Assembly: GCA_029641185.1 (NCBI GenBank) | Contig: JAPWGK010000010.1 | Location: 186,001-250,000, forward strand | Length of the DNA stretch: 64,000 nt | Origin: Pseudofabraea citricarpa | Taxonomy: Eukaryota > Ascomycota > Leotiomycetes > Helotiales > Dermateaceae | Direction: 5' to 3' | In this document: positions 21,529-33,929 of the stretch, one piece after another | Numbering within the stretch: position 1 is the first letter of the stretch | Layout: every line of letters starts with the position of its first letter | Notes under the pieces: generated by a model | What the model was told of the DNA's origin: nothing | Database searches by the model: none | What the model saw: only the letters and a program-made list of their open reading frames with translations | Position numbers and translations under genes: made by a program

Positions 21529-22713
21529 GATGGGTGGATTTGGCAAAGTTGTGGTTTGATTATTGAGGAGGGAGTGATGTTTGTGTGTTTTTGGACATTG
21601 AATGACAGCCATGGAATAGCTCAGTATTTGTAAACCTCTCGGCTACATGAGCTGGGAACTGTCAGGAGTTCACCAGAGAAACTTGTCATCATTCGAACGA
21701 GAATTCGTCACGCCAGTTTTTGGTCTTTGTCTCATCTCCTTCCCGACCGAGAATTCTGATCCGAGCACATCTCATCAATCTTAACTACTTGCGCGTAAGA
21801 GTGAGTGGGGCTAACAGCCTGATTGAATCTTGAATGGCGGCCCTTGAAAACAAAATATTATTCCGAGTCTGAGGCGGAATGATTTGAGACTGTTATTTTA
21901 TGTCAACAGAGCTGAATTTAAGTGGTTTCTGTGACGTATGTGATATGTGATGTTAAACCATCCTGGACTTTAGATTGTCTGGCCCGATAGGAATGCTCTG
22001 TAGACAAATGCCGAAGGGTTGCCCATGAGACCTGCTCCCGTCCACGTTCCCGTTCCCGCTCCCGTTCCGCTTCCCACCCGATACATATTATAGTTTCGGA
22101 ATGCTAATGATATTCCTCGTGGTGCTGGCAGTGAAAGCCGAGGAATCTGCTGTCTTGGAAAACGGCTCATGTCTTGTTTTACGGCTTTCATGAGACGCAC
22201 CAATCCTCAGAGTGCGATGATCAACTGAACTTGCAAATTCTCAGCTCTTGAAATGCACAACGCCAGAGTTGAGTCTCGGAAAAGAATTCGATAGTTCGCT
22301 CCACTTCTCGCCGCTGCTTTTGCGTGGATCGCTGAGCAACCAAGATTACCGACCAAGCTGATTCGCTTAAGCTTGAAAATGGTTAAAGGTTCGGCACTTT
22401 CAGCTAGCCACAGCCTCTGAATTGGTTAGATCGTCTTGTTTCAGACTTCAAATGGGGTGATTCCCGGGCAGTGGCTGTGTGGCATGTAAATGTTCACCTT
22501 ATGGCTGGAATTGATGATGCTGAAACCAATGATGCTGTTGTAAACGAGAGTTCCGAAGCATGGAGGAATTGGAGGTAACAAGACCTTCTTTCCAATATAC
22601 CTATCATTATAATAAGCCGACTCAATCCCATCAGTTCTTTCCAATCCCAAAAACACAAATCTCCTTAATCTCAAATTTTTCAAAAATACCCCTCGTCTCC
22701 AACTTCCATCACA
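21529..22713. promoter_or_regulatory. Divergent promoter region (EF-hand and oxidase genes)
   Basis: This 1.2-kb interval separates two divergently transcribed genes and must hold both promoters. It contains a short CCCGTT-type hexamer run at about 22040-22070. No convincing frame is present. Confidence 0.5.
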
Positions 22714-24668
22714 ATGTCCACCTCGCGAACCCTACCACTCAGCCGTGATCGGTCTTTGCGAGCAGAGTATGCATCGAAGATACTTCGAAAGAAAGTCACC
22801 AATGACTACAACATCCGGAATGCTCTCGGACGAGTAGGCCTGGGAGAGACTGGTGAGCTACCCCAACCCCTTCCAGAAAAACCCGAGTCAGATCATGGTC
22901 ATTTTGGAGCTCCCGCTACAGGCACAGTGTGTATCATTGGTGCTGGTATGTGTGGACTATATCTGGCCATGATGTGTGAGCAGTTGGCTATCCCATACGA
23001 CCTTCTTGAAGCATCCGGTGATATCGGAGGCCGTGTCAAGACTTATACTGGATTTGGTGGACCGGCTTCGAATCACAACTATGTCGATCTGGGCGCCATG
23101 CGGTTTCCTGAAGTCACCGCAATGTCATCGTGAGTACATATTATTCATTATTCTCTAGTTTCGGGCTGACTGATTGGAATCTGTTTAGAACTCTCAAACT
23201 CATTGAACGTCTCAACGTCCCAACTGCTCCATATGTTTTGAACTTTCAACCAACAGACAAGGGGGCACCCGACTACTTCAATCAGGCTTATGGAACCCCT
23301 AGGTATGTGTATTAATATATTGAGTCTTAGCTTCCTACGCCTTTACCTTTAGCTAATTCCTTCAGCACGAAACTTTCTGATCTCCTCGACCCATTTGTCA
23401 TTAAACTCAACAGTGGCAATTTTCTCGACGAATTTCAAAATATCGTCAATGACTTGGATGTGATGTCCACCAGAGAATGGCTTATGACAACACAAGGTAT
23501 CAGTTTCAGTGATGTTGAAGTCATGGAGATGACTGACACGTAAGTGAACAACTGCCTCTATCCTCGGGAACATGCGAATTACGGCTAATTCATCATCAGT
23601 GGAACTTCTCTCTTCTCTCAAGCTGTTGTTGAGACAATTCTCGACTACTTTGATTTTAATGCTGCTCAAAATTGGCTCAGAATTGAGGGTGGCACTTACC
23701 AGCTTGCAAAGGCTATGGCGGCTGGACTCACAACTAAAGCCAAGACCTCGACGGTTGTGACAGGTCTAGCCATGAGTAACGATGGTACTGTGGAAGTTTC
23801 CATCCAGGGCAGCGATTCCCAATATTATGCAGCGGTCTTCAATACCACAACTCTAGGATGTCTTGGCCGCATGGAATTGAAAGGACTTCCTTTGATTGAT
23901 CAACAGGTACCTGACTCTTTGGGTCAGCAGCAGTGGACCTCGATTAGAGCTCTCCACTATGATGAGTCCGCCAAGATTGCCATCAAGTTCCAGACTGCTT
24001 GGTGGATCAATCAAGGTGGAATTACACCTACTGGAGGAACCTCTAATACCGACCTTCCTATCCGAGTCGTCGTCTATCCGTCCTGGATGAAGTCCGACAG
24101 TTACCCTGATGGTGATGATCCCAATGATCCAACTGTGATGATTGTATCTTATACTTGGTCACAAGATGCCATTCGCATGGCATCACTCTTTGGTCAACCA
24201 GATGCTGTTCTTGATATTGTGTACAAGAATCTTGTTACCTTGTACAATAACCCTGCTATCACCTACGACTTCTTGAAAGGTCAACACGTCGATCATTACA
24301 TGTATGCTTGGGGTACTAATCCATACACAGCCAATGCATTTGCTCTTTTTGGACCCGGCCAATTTGAATACCTCTACCCAAGCATTCTTCAACCGGTCGC
24401 AGGCTCAAACAACAAAGTCATCATTGCCGGTGAACATGCAAGCCCCCATCATGCTTGGATTGCTGGTGCTCTTGATAGTGCCGTTACAGCAATGGATATG
24501 TATTTGCGAGATAATTCCATGTTCATCAAGCGCACGGAGTTCCATACTACTTGGTTCTGGCAGAATGCCGACTCAGTCGTAGACGATGATATCCAGTATT
24601 GGGTTGTCCAGCTTGGAAAAGATAATCCGACTGATCATCGTTTATCTGGAAGATCTGCTCGTAATTGA
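22714..24668 (+). CDS. L-amino-acid oxidase-like flavin amine oxidase, 590 aa
   Basis: This FAD-dependent oxidase probably converts amino acids or amines to the keto product, ammonia and hydrogen peroxide. Exons are 22714-23129, 23189-23302, 23366-23539 and 23600-24668. Around residue 72 is the dinucleotide loop VCIIGAGMCGLYLA, followed by the IGGRVKTY motif and DLGAMRFPE, all hallmarks of the amine oxidase family. Near the C terminus GEHASPHHAWIAGALDSA contacts FAD. There is no signal peptide or peroxisomal tag, so it is likely cytosolic. Length and motif order fit fungal L-amino-acid oxidases. The substrate cannot be told from sequence. It shares its 5' region with the secreted EF-hand gene. 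Confidence 0.88.
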
Positions 24669-25698
24669 ATGTAGAGCCAGCTTATCTGTGATAGGATAGT
24701 TTCGTTTAGACTGTTCAGTTCGTGCTTCTGGGTGGATAGCTTACAGACAATTGAAACTCCCATCATTCAGACAAGATCAAAAACTACACTTGAATAGACT
24801 TCCGATTTGAATTCAATCCTTACTATATGATTCACCATCGAGTAAAGTTCTTGCCATTGGTTCAGGAAGGAGTTGGGAGCCCATTAATCATTATGTTCAT
24901 TAAATGGCGGTGCTTACTGCCACACTTTAGATTTGTCATTGAGCCTTTTATTGATGTTCCACAAAATTTCATGTATTACTGTAAACATATAGATGCTTCA
25001 TTTAGTCGTAGATACCATATATAGCTGTGCGACAACAGCCTTTCAAAAAAAATAAAAAAAATAGACAACTTCATCAAATCTTTCAATCGAGGAAAGCAAC
25101 TTTTAAATATTCTTTGTTAGAAAACTGCGGCTGTATATGAGAGTATACTCGCAAGAGAATTATTGATATTCACTCAGATTGTAAAAGTGTATTACTGTCA
25201 GTAAGTAAGCTTTTATCTACGAAAGAATCTAGCTTCTTGCGGAGAACAGTACATGTTCTTTGTATTTAAACGATTTAGTTTGATGTAAGAGATTCGATAC
25301 TGTTTAACCTCACTTTTGCTACTTATCGATATAGCTATCAATCTATCTGGTCTAATAGCAGATTCACCACTTAAATTCTTTTTAATCTACAGGAATTACG
25401 TTGATAATTAGATATTTGAGTATATCCTGCGAGAAATTAACACTCCAGGTCCAGTCAAGACTACTAAAATCTATTTATAGATCAATCAACAGATAGGCTA
25501 GTAAACACTCTAGATATTTCTAACATCTTTTATTCTTTTCATAAGCTTCCTAGTGCTCAACTTGTTCTCGATGAAAGTCATGACAAGTCTTTGTTGTAGT
25601 TGTGACCTGATTCTCTAAATTATAAATCCTACAGAGTTACCCTGACTCTACTAGGTATAATAACTATATATAAGTAACAATCTTGCAAGTTCTATCTT
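24669..25698. other. AT-rich gene-free interval
   Basis: After the oxidase 3' UTR, the stretch 25020-25690 is A+T rich, with many TA steps and stops in all frames. It looks like decayed repeat DNA between two convergent genes. Confidence 0.5.
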
Positions 25699-26685
25699 CT
25701 AGAGAGCTGCTTTTGGTTGTGGTAGTGGCCGTAGGATATTCTGCTGTGTCATGCAAGCGACTAGTTCACCTGCTTCATTCCACAATCGTGCCTCACTATA
25801 TGTCCTCCCTTCTCCACCTCGTACAGTTTTCATCTCTCTGAGATGCCATTCATTGAAGTTGACCTTGTTTGAGAAAAAGCGTATCGAGAAATCCAAACTT
25901 GAGCAAGCGCCTGCATCCTGAAAGAAAAGATGACTATGGGCCAGTGGCATGAATGACAGTCCACCGTCCATGAGAAATGTCACAGCGGCAACATGTTCGA
26001 ATTCACTGCTGAGTGGAACCTTGCATCGTGCCCAGTCTGCAGATGTCTTCTCTACTAAGGGCAGATGATCTTGAGTCGTTGCGAGATCCTTCGCGATTCC
26101 AGTAACATTCTGTGTCATGATGCTTTCGGGTACTGTTGCAGCATCTAGATACCGTGCGCTCAATCCAAATGCAATTTTATGCAGTGCTGCAATTTTTGGA
26201 GTGATTTTGCCTTCTTTTAGCATCTTGGCCACTGACTCGGTCGGGGACAAGGAGTCCTCCACGTTCGAGTATTTCTTTGATGGTGGTGTGGAATATTCCA
26301 TTCCTGAAATGGTCGCTGGCTCCTGTGTTTGGAAATCTGCCAAAAGTATAAGACATGGTCGCATGGTGCCATCATTTTGCTTTTGACTCAACACCACCTG
26401 CCTTGTTGCAAATGTTCTGGTATCCCTGATCCGTGTGACCTTGGCAAATGTTTGTCGATCTATCAAGGCTGGCCCTAGATAATTGCCCATGGCGGTATAC
26501 ATATGATACTTTGAGGATACTGTTTGATATGCTGCGCTCACACCAACAGCCATCGTACATCCTCCATAAGCAATGTTGGCATTGTTGCCCATTCTATCTG
26601 GATGGAATGTGGACACATATTCGTTATCTGAGAGTCGCTGAACAGCTACTTGTTCTGCAAGTGTAGCAGCTTGTTTAGACATCAT
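25699..26685 (-). CDS. Type II (TesB-like) acyl-CoA thioesterase, 328 aa
   Basis: The enzyme hydrolyses acyl-CoA to free acid and CoA with a double hotdog fold. The N-terminal hotdog shows FHPDRMGNNANIAYGGCTMAVGV, then the YHMYTAMGNYLGPALIDR strand and TRTFATRQVVLSQ. The C-terminal hotdog carries DGGLSFMPLAHSH, SSLDFSIRFF and EGRTYSEARLWNEAGELVACMTQQ, which is the typical family end. A single exon covers the full family length. The C terminus PKAAL is not a standard peroxisomal SKL tag, so location is open. Two adjacent ATGs (26685, 26682) could start it. An acyl pathway partner is not evident next door. Confidence 0.9.
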   Translation of the reverse strand: MMSKQAATLAEQVAVQRLSDNEYVSTFHPDRMGNNANIAYGGCTMAVGVSAAYQTVSSKYHMYTAMGNYLGPALIDRQTFAKVTRIRDTRTFATRQVVLSQKQNDGTMRPCLILLADFQTQEPATISGMEYSTPPSKKYSNVEDSLSPTESVAKMLKEGKITPKIAALHKIAFGLSARYLDAATVPESIMTQNVTGIAKDLATTQDHLPLVEKTSADWARCKVPLSSEFEHVAAVTFLMDGGLSFMPLAHSHLFFQDAGACSSLDFSIRFFSNKVNFNEWHLREMKTVRGGEGRTYSEARLWNEAGELVACMTQQNILRPLPQPKAAL

Positions 26686-27427
26686 GAGGTTTGATTAGAC
26701 TAGTAGACTTTCTTGCTTGAGATCTAAGAAAGTAGTAATAGGACGTGTTGGGTATATCTGCACAAATTAAAAGCTAAAACTCTGGATGTCATAGAATTTC
26801 AATGCTGAATTGTAATCACCGAACCGAGGCTCGGATAAGCCTTTTGGTCTAGAGCAAGGCGTGTTATGATTCACATGCTACGCCGCACACCATCTCGCAA
26901 GACTACACTAATATTTGTTAACCGAGGGGAGCAATTTGGTCATGATGACAACTGCTTATTCTTGGCAATTGAGATTGTTTCAATTGTCGTTATAATAATG
27001 ATTTTTATGGTTTAAAAAAAACTGATAACTTTCAAATTACATCTTTGAGTTTAGTTGTAGATGAGCTATAGCCTTCTTGTCGACACTGTGGTTGCTCCCG
27101 CGGGCTTAAATTTACTCATGAGCACGACTTACTCGGAATTGATTGAAGAAGTCGCGATTATCATGTCAGATTTAATCCTTTAGTTTGTAAAAAAACCTAT
27201 GTATATCGCATACCTATCCTATGTACCTACCTGTGCGATAGTATGACCAGGCAATACTACAGATAGATACGTAATATATTTCCAGAAACGTTCTTCCCTG
27301 TTTCACTATTTAGTCTTCTAGAAATACCCAACTTAGTTCATCATAAACAAAATTGATATTTCTCTATCTCTAGCCCGGTCGGCCCAGTGAAGCTTTTGAG
27401 ATGTGATGCCCTATACGACATACAACT
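26686..27427. other. Intergenic, upstream of thioesterase
   Basis: AT-rich spacer; it contains the thioesterase promoter and the 3' side of the AAA gene. No gene is seen. Confidence 0.5.
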
Positions 27428-29742
27428 TCAACGAAAAACTCCTTTTTTGACTTTCAACACCATCTCAACATGTTCCATAGACAATGGAATTCTCTTCTGC
27501 TTTGAAAGCAAACGAGCCGTCTTGATGATGTTCTTTATCTGCCTTCCGTTAATTTCGTTCTTCGCTAGAGTTTCCAGGTCGCTATCGCTCAGCAGACTTT
27601 CTGAATTTCCAATTTGAACGAAGGTTTTCCATATATGGAGCCTGCTTCCAGTATCTAAGGCCGGGTAGTGAATAGTCAAATGAATTCGTGACTCGAAAGC
27701 AGCGTCAAAGTCGCTAATGCGGTTGGTAGTAAGAAACATTACGCCTCGGTAATACTCGAGCTTTTTCAAGAAAACTAAATAAGGTGGATGCATAAGCCTT
27801 TGCTAGGCAATAGCTTATCACAATGGAGCACAACGGTTTGAAACTTACTAGATATGAGACGATTGCGCCGTAGGTCAGCGGTCGTACGGGCCTCGAGGAA
27901 CATGTCGCACTCGTCGAGGAGCAAAATGGCATTCCACTTATTGGTAAGCTCTAGAACGAGCTCGAGAGAATCCTCAACCTCAGCAGCTGTCTCTCCAAGT
28001 TCTCCTGCACTCATCGAATACAGCGGCTGATGCATCTCCTCAGCGACTAGAGTTGTTCAGCACGGCTAATTAGTTTGTTATAAAGCTAGGTAAACTAACC
28101 AGATTCCGCCGTCAGTGTCTTTCCGACGCCAGGCTCTCCGCTGAGCAGCATAATAAACCCTAGACCTGTTCTTGCGCCATTAGCAATTGCGTCTCATTCA
28201 CGAACAGTTAACTGCTTCAGGTCTCACCTTTTCCAGAAATTATATCATCGAACCCATCATCGCGGGAGAGTTGCTCTGCAACAAAAGCACGGATTATTTC
28301 TTTGTAGCCATGGGGAAGAACGAGCCTGGCGAATGCATTCTCGCTCCAGCGTATCGGGCAAACATTCTCAACATCAAACTCGGCTAGAGGATAAATGAAT
28401 AGCTTAGCAAACAAGTTCTTATTCTTTTTGCATTGAGCTCTTTCTTACCCCATGATTTAGATGTAAGGCAGTAGCCTCGAATAATTGGTGTACAGAGTAA
28501 GCATTGCTTAGGACTCAGAGTTTTGGCTGGTACTGAAGTTAGTCACAGTTCTATTTGATGTGAGTACAAGCAAATCATGCTTACGGTAGAGTGACACGTC
28601 GCTTTCTTGGTGTTCCTCAAACTTTTCCAAGATTTTCTGGTATTCTCGAAAGGCCGGACCAGTTGCCTTGTATATCACATTGTGGATTCCGCCGAGTAAG
28701 TTCTCATCAGCCGAATTCACAAGCGATTCAGACTCTATGGATTCAAGATTAGGTCCAGGCATACTGTAGATGTTGAAAGTCTGTGGGTCAATAATGATGC
28801 GACCGCTTTCTACCTGCATGGAAAAATTTAGTGAGCATTGTGCGACTAGCAGCATAGGTACAATCAGTCACATACATGGCGTTTTCGAATCTGCCTAGAA
28901 GATCTAGCGATGTAAAACCCCGAGTATGACATATGATGAAATCCATTAAGTTGCTCGAGCTTTTTACCACGTGCGTGCAGTCGTTCCACGAGGCTTTCGA
29001 CGTCGGGATAAAGGTGACTTGGGATCGCGTCAAGATCGATGAGCTTCTTCACACCGTCAAACGAGTTTATTTCGAGTGAAGTTTCAACATAGCCAAATTT
29101 TGTGCCGTCGCAATCAATATACCGACATTCTAAAGAAAAGAACTCTCCGCTCATATTAGCTCCGTACCTACTATCCCTCAGTAATAAAATGCGGTCTTGG
29201 CCATCAATTTTGGTGTATACTTCCATGCCCGGCGAAAAGATAGTCCACAAATAGTCGAAGCTAATCACCTTGTTCTTGGTGAAGTCTTTCATAGCCTCGA
29301 TGTGCGGCAGAATTTCTTTCCCGAGGACGGAATACAACATGTCTAGGTGATTTTTGGCCTCCTGATCCTGCTCGACCTGGCGAAGCTTCTCGAAACGATG
29401 CCATCGATAATAGAATGGATGAAATGGAGCATTAAAAGTCAGTTGTTTGAGTTGGGTGTTGAGACCCTCAAACCCCTCAAATGTGCCGTCAAGCACCTTC
29501 TTGATTAGAGGGCTTTGGACAGTAATGGAATGTAGCGCGGCTTGGTTGTTGTTGCTCGGATGCGGTTCGCGACGAACGATAAGAGCGCACTCCTGGGCAT
29601 AGGAGCCGGCCTGAACATCGGCACGCATATTGCCTGGATTCCATTCGTCCCAAATCGATCGATCATCTGGTCGATATAGCTGCTTTGTCTCTGCTCTCAT
29701 ACCGAGACTGAACTCGGGAGTGTAGTCGGAATCTACACTCAT
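27428..29742 (-). CDS. AAA ATPase with DUF7025-like N-terminal region, 648 aa
   Basis: Seven exons join in phase: 28876-29742, 28585-28813, 28449-28532, 28228-28383, 28100-28165, 27849-28046 and 27428-27774. The N-terminal 380 residues resemble the fungal DUF7025 region, with the PFYYRWHRFEKL block and the CLLCTPIIRGYCL motif. The AAA module follows: Walker A GEPGVGKT near residue 455-462, Walker B ILLLDECD near 508-515, and the FLTTNRI sensor segment. A helical lid with GRQIKNIIKTARLLSKQ follows. This family is expanded in moulds and of unknown function; the domain order is that of membrane or remodelling ATPases. All introns carry GT..AG and the full-length frame closes without a stop, which strongly supports the model. 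Confidence 0.88.
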
Positions 29743-30510
29743 CTCAGACTGGCTTTGTTAATTTTCCGTGGTCTTCATCGATATCGGCTCAGAGTTCAAG
29801 ACATACCAGGCTACGAGAAGACGTCCCGGCACTCCTATGATACTGGAGAGAACTATCCCTTCCCGACATGTCTAAAATGCGTAATGCGCTCGTTTAATAG
29901 CGGTATAGACGAGAAGAATGGAATATGAAAGATGAAAGATGAGGAAAGACTTATCTCTCAGCCTCTTCATCATTCACACTTGAAACTGACACATCGGTTT
30001 AATTCTATCGGTAATGCTTACCGTGCCCCACGTCTTTGTCATCTCCACGCCCTTCAGGTTGGAAAAGGTGACCGACGCGTCTGGCCTGATGTGTCCACTC
30101 ACGCCTTTTTGTTCTTGCCTTGATATTTCCCAAGATAACTCATCAATGCATCTTCATTCACACTGACGTGTTCATGTTATCGCAAGAAATAATATGAAAG
30201 CTGATTCATCGAGCTATTGAGAAGTAACCCAGCCTGATAACTTACAACTTGGGCTCAAGTTATAGCTAATATTAAAAAGTAAGAGGTATCTATGTATATC
30301 GGAAGAGAGAGACTAATCAGAGAACAGGAGACCAGAAAATATCCTTGAGTATATGTCACGTGATTATGACAGTGTCAGACCCTGATGGCATTTATAGATT
30401 GAGCAGTCAGGTCAAATGAGAGAGAGGCATTCGCTCTATTTTCTGAGCGCCAGATGTAATCTCCTGTCAAATTCCTAGTCCTAGCTTCATTTCAAATCTC
30501 ATAATCTTAC
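29743..30510. other. Upstream region of the AAA gene
   Basis: A tandem minus-strand arrangement: this holds the AAA promoter and the 3' side of the barrel-protein gene lies beyond. No gene is seen. Confidence 0.5.
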
Positions 30511-31252
30511 CTATTCTGTCTTTTCCCCAATGCTCTGACACTTGATGTGGAAAGCAGTCAACTTGACCATTCCTTCCATGGTCCTAATCAAATATGCATT
30601 CTCCTTGAACTCCTCCGTTTCTCGAAACTTCATGTGAGCCTCAATGCTAGGCCAGCCGATGAACGTTGTCAAAATTGACCCAGTCTGTCCTTCCTCGCCT
30701 CCTTTGACCGGGAAATCATTCTCCACCCCCCAACCATAGCTTACGGCCTTGACATCGGTGCATTTATTGAGACTTTTCTCTACAAACCGCTGGAGCTGTC
30801 CGATAGCAATGTCTTTTCCAGCTGGCGAGATGTCCGATGAAAAGTAAGCGAGCATTATTTCTGTCACTGGGGCCTGTAGGGCCAAGGGTGGAGATGGTAT
30901 GACAGCGACGTGCTTGGTGAACTCCCCATGACTTAGGATGGTTGGCAACTCTTTTACTGCTTCTCCACCGAACCTGGTAGATGATTTTAGTCTCTGCATC
31001 ACCCGATATAGCAGAGTTAGGTACTTACGATTTGGCAAACTTCTCGTGGTCTTTGACCGAATCCCAGTCAAAAAATGCCCAGAGTTTTAACGGATCCTCA
31101 ATTTCCAAGCCCCAGTACACCCGGTGTGGACCCCCTGGTGCATTAATGACTGCCTTCCAAGCTCCCGGCAGAATCTGGCCTTCTGGGGTAGTTTCATCCA
31201 TAATATCGAGACCGGGCTTAACGCCCATGTAGCCGACCTCAGTAACGGACAT
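30511..31252 (-). CDS. Dimeric alpha-beta-barrel (ABM/Dabb-like) protein, 228 aa
   Basis: Exons 31029-31252 and 30511-30973 join across a 55-base intron. Two ferredoxin-like halves can be read: the first ends in YWGLEIEDPLKLWAFFDWDSVKDHEKF and the second in GSILTTFIGWPSIEAHMKF followed by a helix. This WxSxxxHxxF pattern is that of stress-response and antibiotic-biosynthesis-monooxygenase-like barrels. The protein is probably a small cytosolic enzyme or binding protein. The start is the ATG before SVTEVGYMG; an upstream in-frame ATG would add only five residues. Substrate unknown. Confidence 0.7.
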
Positions 31253-32042
31253 TTTAAATATTATCAACTGCGTGATTTAAAGATGCACAGCAATATATAG
31301 AAATGAAAATGTTATGACAACTATATAGAAAATGCTGTTGAGTATAATTGAGTGAACTATCAATCACAATCACCACGGGAATGTGTGTCGCTTTTAAGAG
31401 CTTTGTTGTCACTGTGGTGCACTAGCTGCATAAGCTCCCCAGGCAGATAGATATACACGGAGTATTACAATGCGTTTATTTCGGTGCCTGGTGATCCCCA
31501 GCCTTGACTAGATTTATTGTAGCGAATGATATTTTCGCATTTTAGGACGCGCCCCACTCTATGCGCAATATAATATATATTTCTCACTCTAACTTGATAA
31601 ACAGTATAACGTCATCTAAAATGTAATACAAAACTCTCCTAGTGGTAGTTCTCTTGCAGCTAGGTTTAGTTGCCTAGTCTTAGGCAGCAAGCTGTTCTCG
31701 TTCGTAACAAAAGGATACTAAAGCGTTTCTAGTATCGTTTATCCGAGGTCTTATTAATATTCTTTACTTACCGACCTAGGTATTAATTTGCCAAAATAAT
31801 ATCTAGGTAGCTAAGTCATATTTGGAAGAAATCGTGCCTCGAGTAACAACAGAAGATATAAAGAGATCCGCTTAGTGATCAGTACTCAGATCTACAGGAT
31901 CTACCAGGTTAATCAATATATCTGCCTTCAAATCAGATGGAATGACAGGATACCTGGGAAAAGAATCTAAAAGATACATTTGAAAAGAGCTGGGAAATAA
32001 ATGCCCGCAGTTTTTATTTCGGTCTCTGTTCTTCGCTACATA
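31253..32042. other. AT-rich intergenic stretch
   Basis: The region 31430-31860 is rich in TA and lacks frames. It resembles the other decayed spacers in this window. It includes the promoter of the barrel-protein gene next to 31253. Confidence 0.45.
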
Positions 32043-33497
32043 CTAAGCTTTATATATCTCAGACTCCAATTCAATGAAAAGATCCAGGGCCTTCTGATCT
32101 CCTGAAGGCATAAGTTGAGAAAAGTAAGTACCACAAATATCACTTTCTCGGTCAACCCACTGTTCTATTGTTAGCGGCTAACACTTTGTCACCAAGTTAA
32201 AATGGGACTCACCCAGAACAGGTTGGGCATACCACCCCATTGCATGGATCCTGCCTTTCTTCCGGTGGGTAACGGCTCCATGCTGAGCATACCTCCAATA
32301 CCAAAATTTACCTTTACTCCATCGGGGATGTTTCCAGCTAGAATCTGTTTCAGCGCTGGAATTGATAGGGCTTGATCTAGATATTTTGAGTCAGGCAACT
32401 GAGGTTTAAACATCTCGTCTACGGAGCTCTTCTTCAAAATCTTCTCGTCGGTATTGAGAATAGCAGTCAAGACTTTCATATAGTCAGGGGCCGTTGAATA
32501 ACCTCCTATACCACCACAATCATCTTGAGCCGGTCTGGCATATACTGGGTCTGGCAATAATGTAACGCCACCTGCTGGCGTACGTGCCGACATATCAACC
32601 AGTCGGTCTTTCAGGGCTTGGTTTTCATCAATTTTGAATGTCGTCGAAGTCATTCCGAGTGGTCCCCAGATATTCTTTTGCATGTATTCTCCAAGGCGAA
32701 TATTACCGTTTAAACGCTCAACCTAAACCTTATCAGTTTATTTCGCACGCTTTTATCGTATAAATGGATCTTACAAGTCGGCCTGCCCAGTCAATTCCTC
32801 CTCCATATGACCAGCCTTCTCCGGGTTCGTAGATCAAAGGAAACTTGTAGGCAGCATCCTTAAAAAGTCAATGAAAATTGCTATTTCCCAAGTAGAGTAA
32901 ATACTTACAACAGATCCGGTGAATGTTCCAGGTTGTTGTCCAACAGTTTGTCGCCATTGGATCAATTTAGGGTCCATGATGTCGTAACCTATTCCACTTG
33001 AGTGAGACAAAAGCAACCTGCATTTGTAAATATTAGAAACCTCATTCGATCAGATTTAATTTCTCACCTGAGGGTTATCTTGTTTTTGGCCTTATGTAAG
33101 ATTGGCTTTCCGTCGTCGCCAAACCCTTCTAAAACCTCGGCATCTTTCCACTCGTGTAAAACACTAGACACATCATCATCTAGCCCAATAAGACCTCTCT
33201 CGACAGCTTGCATTGCAGCAACCGAAGTCATCAATTTCGTCATAGAGGCAAGAAAGCAGACACCATCTTCATTCAATGGTGTCTTATTACTATCCAGTGT
33301 TTTCAACCCTGATGCTTTGGAGTAAGATAATTCCTCTAGTACGATACTGATTAGCAACGGAGTAAACAATAAAAGTATTGACATATCCCACTTTTCACAT
33401 TTGTTGCCATAAATATGGCACCAGCAATGTCCTGCAGCCCATCTTCGTTTGCTGTTGTGGCTCTGTTAAGAGCATTATCAAGAATAGAGTTACTCAT
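32043..33497 (-). CDS. Beta-lactamase-fold esterase/acyltransferase (class C type), 397 aa
   Basis: Six exons (33392-33497, 33068-33335, 32909-33017, 32775-32858, 32213-32722, 32043-32159) join in phase. The protein has the serine-reactive motif SMTK at residues 66-69. It also has LLSHSSGIGYD, the EPGEGWSYGGGIDWAG segment that places the second catalytic Tyr region, and a C-terminal NLFWWVDRES part completed by the last small exon. It therefore resembles fungal EstB/LovD-like esterases and acyltransferases rather than a true antibiotic hydrolase. There is no signal peptide. It is divergent from the HET gene and shares a short 5' region with it. Substrate unknown; no polyketide synthase is in the window. 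Confidence 0.86.
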
Positions 33498-33929
33498 GAT
33501 GACAGGAATATTGACGATATACTTAAAAGAGAGAAGGGAAGATCTAGCAAGCAAGAAATTCGTTTTCGATGTGCATGATCGATTGTGGGATATTGTTTCA
33601 GAGCAGTTCCCAGTATTCCATTAATCGGCTTCCGTGGGGTCCACATGCCGAGTTACCGAGGTAAGTTATTTAGGACTTTGTGTTTATATTCACGATTATA
33701 TCGACCTAAATTTCCAATTGTTTTTGTAATTTAGCTGTTATGTTTAGTTTAGATCTCACTAAACCGGTGAGCTTTTTTGTGTAGTATCACATGATTTACA
33801 TTTCCCGTGATCATTAAATATAGCACAGAACTAGCGGCCGCCATTAATCTGTCATGTCAGCCTTGGTTTAGGCCACCTCGTTATCTCTTATTAAAACAAA
33901 TTTGGTTTCTGGTCCTTCTTTATTCAACC
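33498..33929. promoter_or_regulatory. Short divergent promoter (esterase and HET genes)
   Basis: The 432-base interval holds both 5' regions. A direct repeat CCGAG-TTA-CCGAG lies near 33647. No reading frame is called. Confidence 0.5.

Noticed and set aside
32043..33497. Antibiotic-resistance beta-lactamase
   Set aside because: The motif set is that of fungal esterase/acyltransferase relatives; nothing indicates antibiotic hydrolysis.
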